Source: Treponema sp.
GTDB taxonomy: Bacteria > Spirochaetota > Spirochaetia > Treponematales > Breznakiellaceae
Assembly: GCA_031257595.1 (NCBI GenBank)
Contig: JAIROH010000137.1
Location: forward strand, 1 to 5,124
Direction of reading: 5' to 3'
DNA length: 5,124 nt
Each line of letters starts with the position of its first letter. Within the stretch, counting starts at the first letter, position 1. The position numbers and the translations under genes are program-made. The notes beneath the pieces are model-generated. The model searched no databases. It was not told the origin of the DNA and saw only the letters and a list, made by a program, of their open reading frames with translations. Below are positions 5,007 to 5,124 of this stretch, piece after piece.

Positions 5007-5079
5007 GCCATCTTAGCTCAGTTGGCAGAGCGCGTGACTTGTAATCTCGAGGTCTTCGGTTCGATTCCGGAAGATGGCT
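5007..5079 (+). tRNA. tRNA-Thr, anticodon UGU
   Basis: A complete cloverleaf can be drawn. The acceptor stem GCCATCT (5007-5013) pairs with AGATGGC (5072-5078). The D stem GCTC (5016-5019) pairs with GAGC (5028-5031) around loop AGTTGGCA. The anticodon arm is 5033-5049 with loop CTTGTAA, anticodon TGT at 5040-5042. The T stem TTCGG/CCGGA (5055-5059/5067-5071) surrounds loop TTCGATT. Discriminator T at 5079; CCA is not encoded and must be added after transcription. It reads ACA and, with a modified U34, probably other threonine codons. The anticodon stem has a U-U mismatch at the 29-41 pair (5035 with 5047). Confidence 0.95.
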
Positions 5080-5124
5080 TTTACCCGCATGGAAAAATTC
5101 TGCGTTTGGAAGCCTTCCTGAAAC
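5080..5124. other. Right-edge segment with no recognisable feature
   Basis: After the tRNA there are a few T but no hairpin, and no second tRNA begins before the window ends. A 10-codon open frame from 5089 to 5121 is too short to support. Confidence 0.5.

Noticed and set aside
5089..5121. Short open frame after the tRNA
   Set aside because: It stops after ten codons and has no ribosome-binding site.
5080..5124. Terminator or integration (att) site behind the tRNA
   Set aside because: Only a short T run without a hairpin is present, and there is no integrase gene or direct repeat of the tRNA 3' end in the window.

Overview
The window looks like a chromosomal segment of a spirochaete, probably a host-associated (for example insect-gut) Treponema of moderate GC content. 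This is an inference from protein style: a permissive spirochaetal-type lipobox, a small outer-membrane barrel ending in YHF, a lipoprotein of a kind common in gut treponemes, and a short SPFH-like protein with the PGEFRWVWYKLIPTN signature. No ribosomal RNA or other decisive taxonomic marker is present. I see no mobile element, CRISPR array or phage gene.

Minus strand, 4233 down to 1 (and beyond the left edge): five genes are packed head to tail with gaps of 9, 4, 1 and 5 nt. In transcription order they are a membrane-anchored SPFH/band-7-like protein, a HIT-family nucleotide hydrolase/transferase, a small signal-peptide-bearing outer-membrane beta-barrel, a lipoprotein with an Asp-box, and the AAA+ replication-fork protein RarA, which is cut by the window edge. 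The spacing argues for one polycistronic unit mixing envelope proteins with two cytosolic housekeeping enzymes. An 8-G homopolymer sits at the junction of the first two genes, directly in front of the HIT GTG start.

Plus strand, 4250 to 5079: a three-helix membrane protein of unknown function overlaps by 4 nt a monofunctional AroH-type chorismate mutase. The enzyme makes prephenate for phenylalanine and tyrosine synthesis. A tRNA-Thr(UGU) follows behind its own promoter.

The two transcription units diverge from a gap of only 16 bp. Both directions can be fitted with the same -35 hexamer (TTGTTA) and with -10 hexamers lying on one shared TATGATA core. Both predicted start sites fall on, or within a base of, the start codons. 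This suggests one symmetric bidirectional promoter giving two leaderless mRNAs, and is the most unusual structure I found here. No gene-free stretch longer than about 60 bases exists inside the window.
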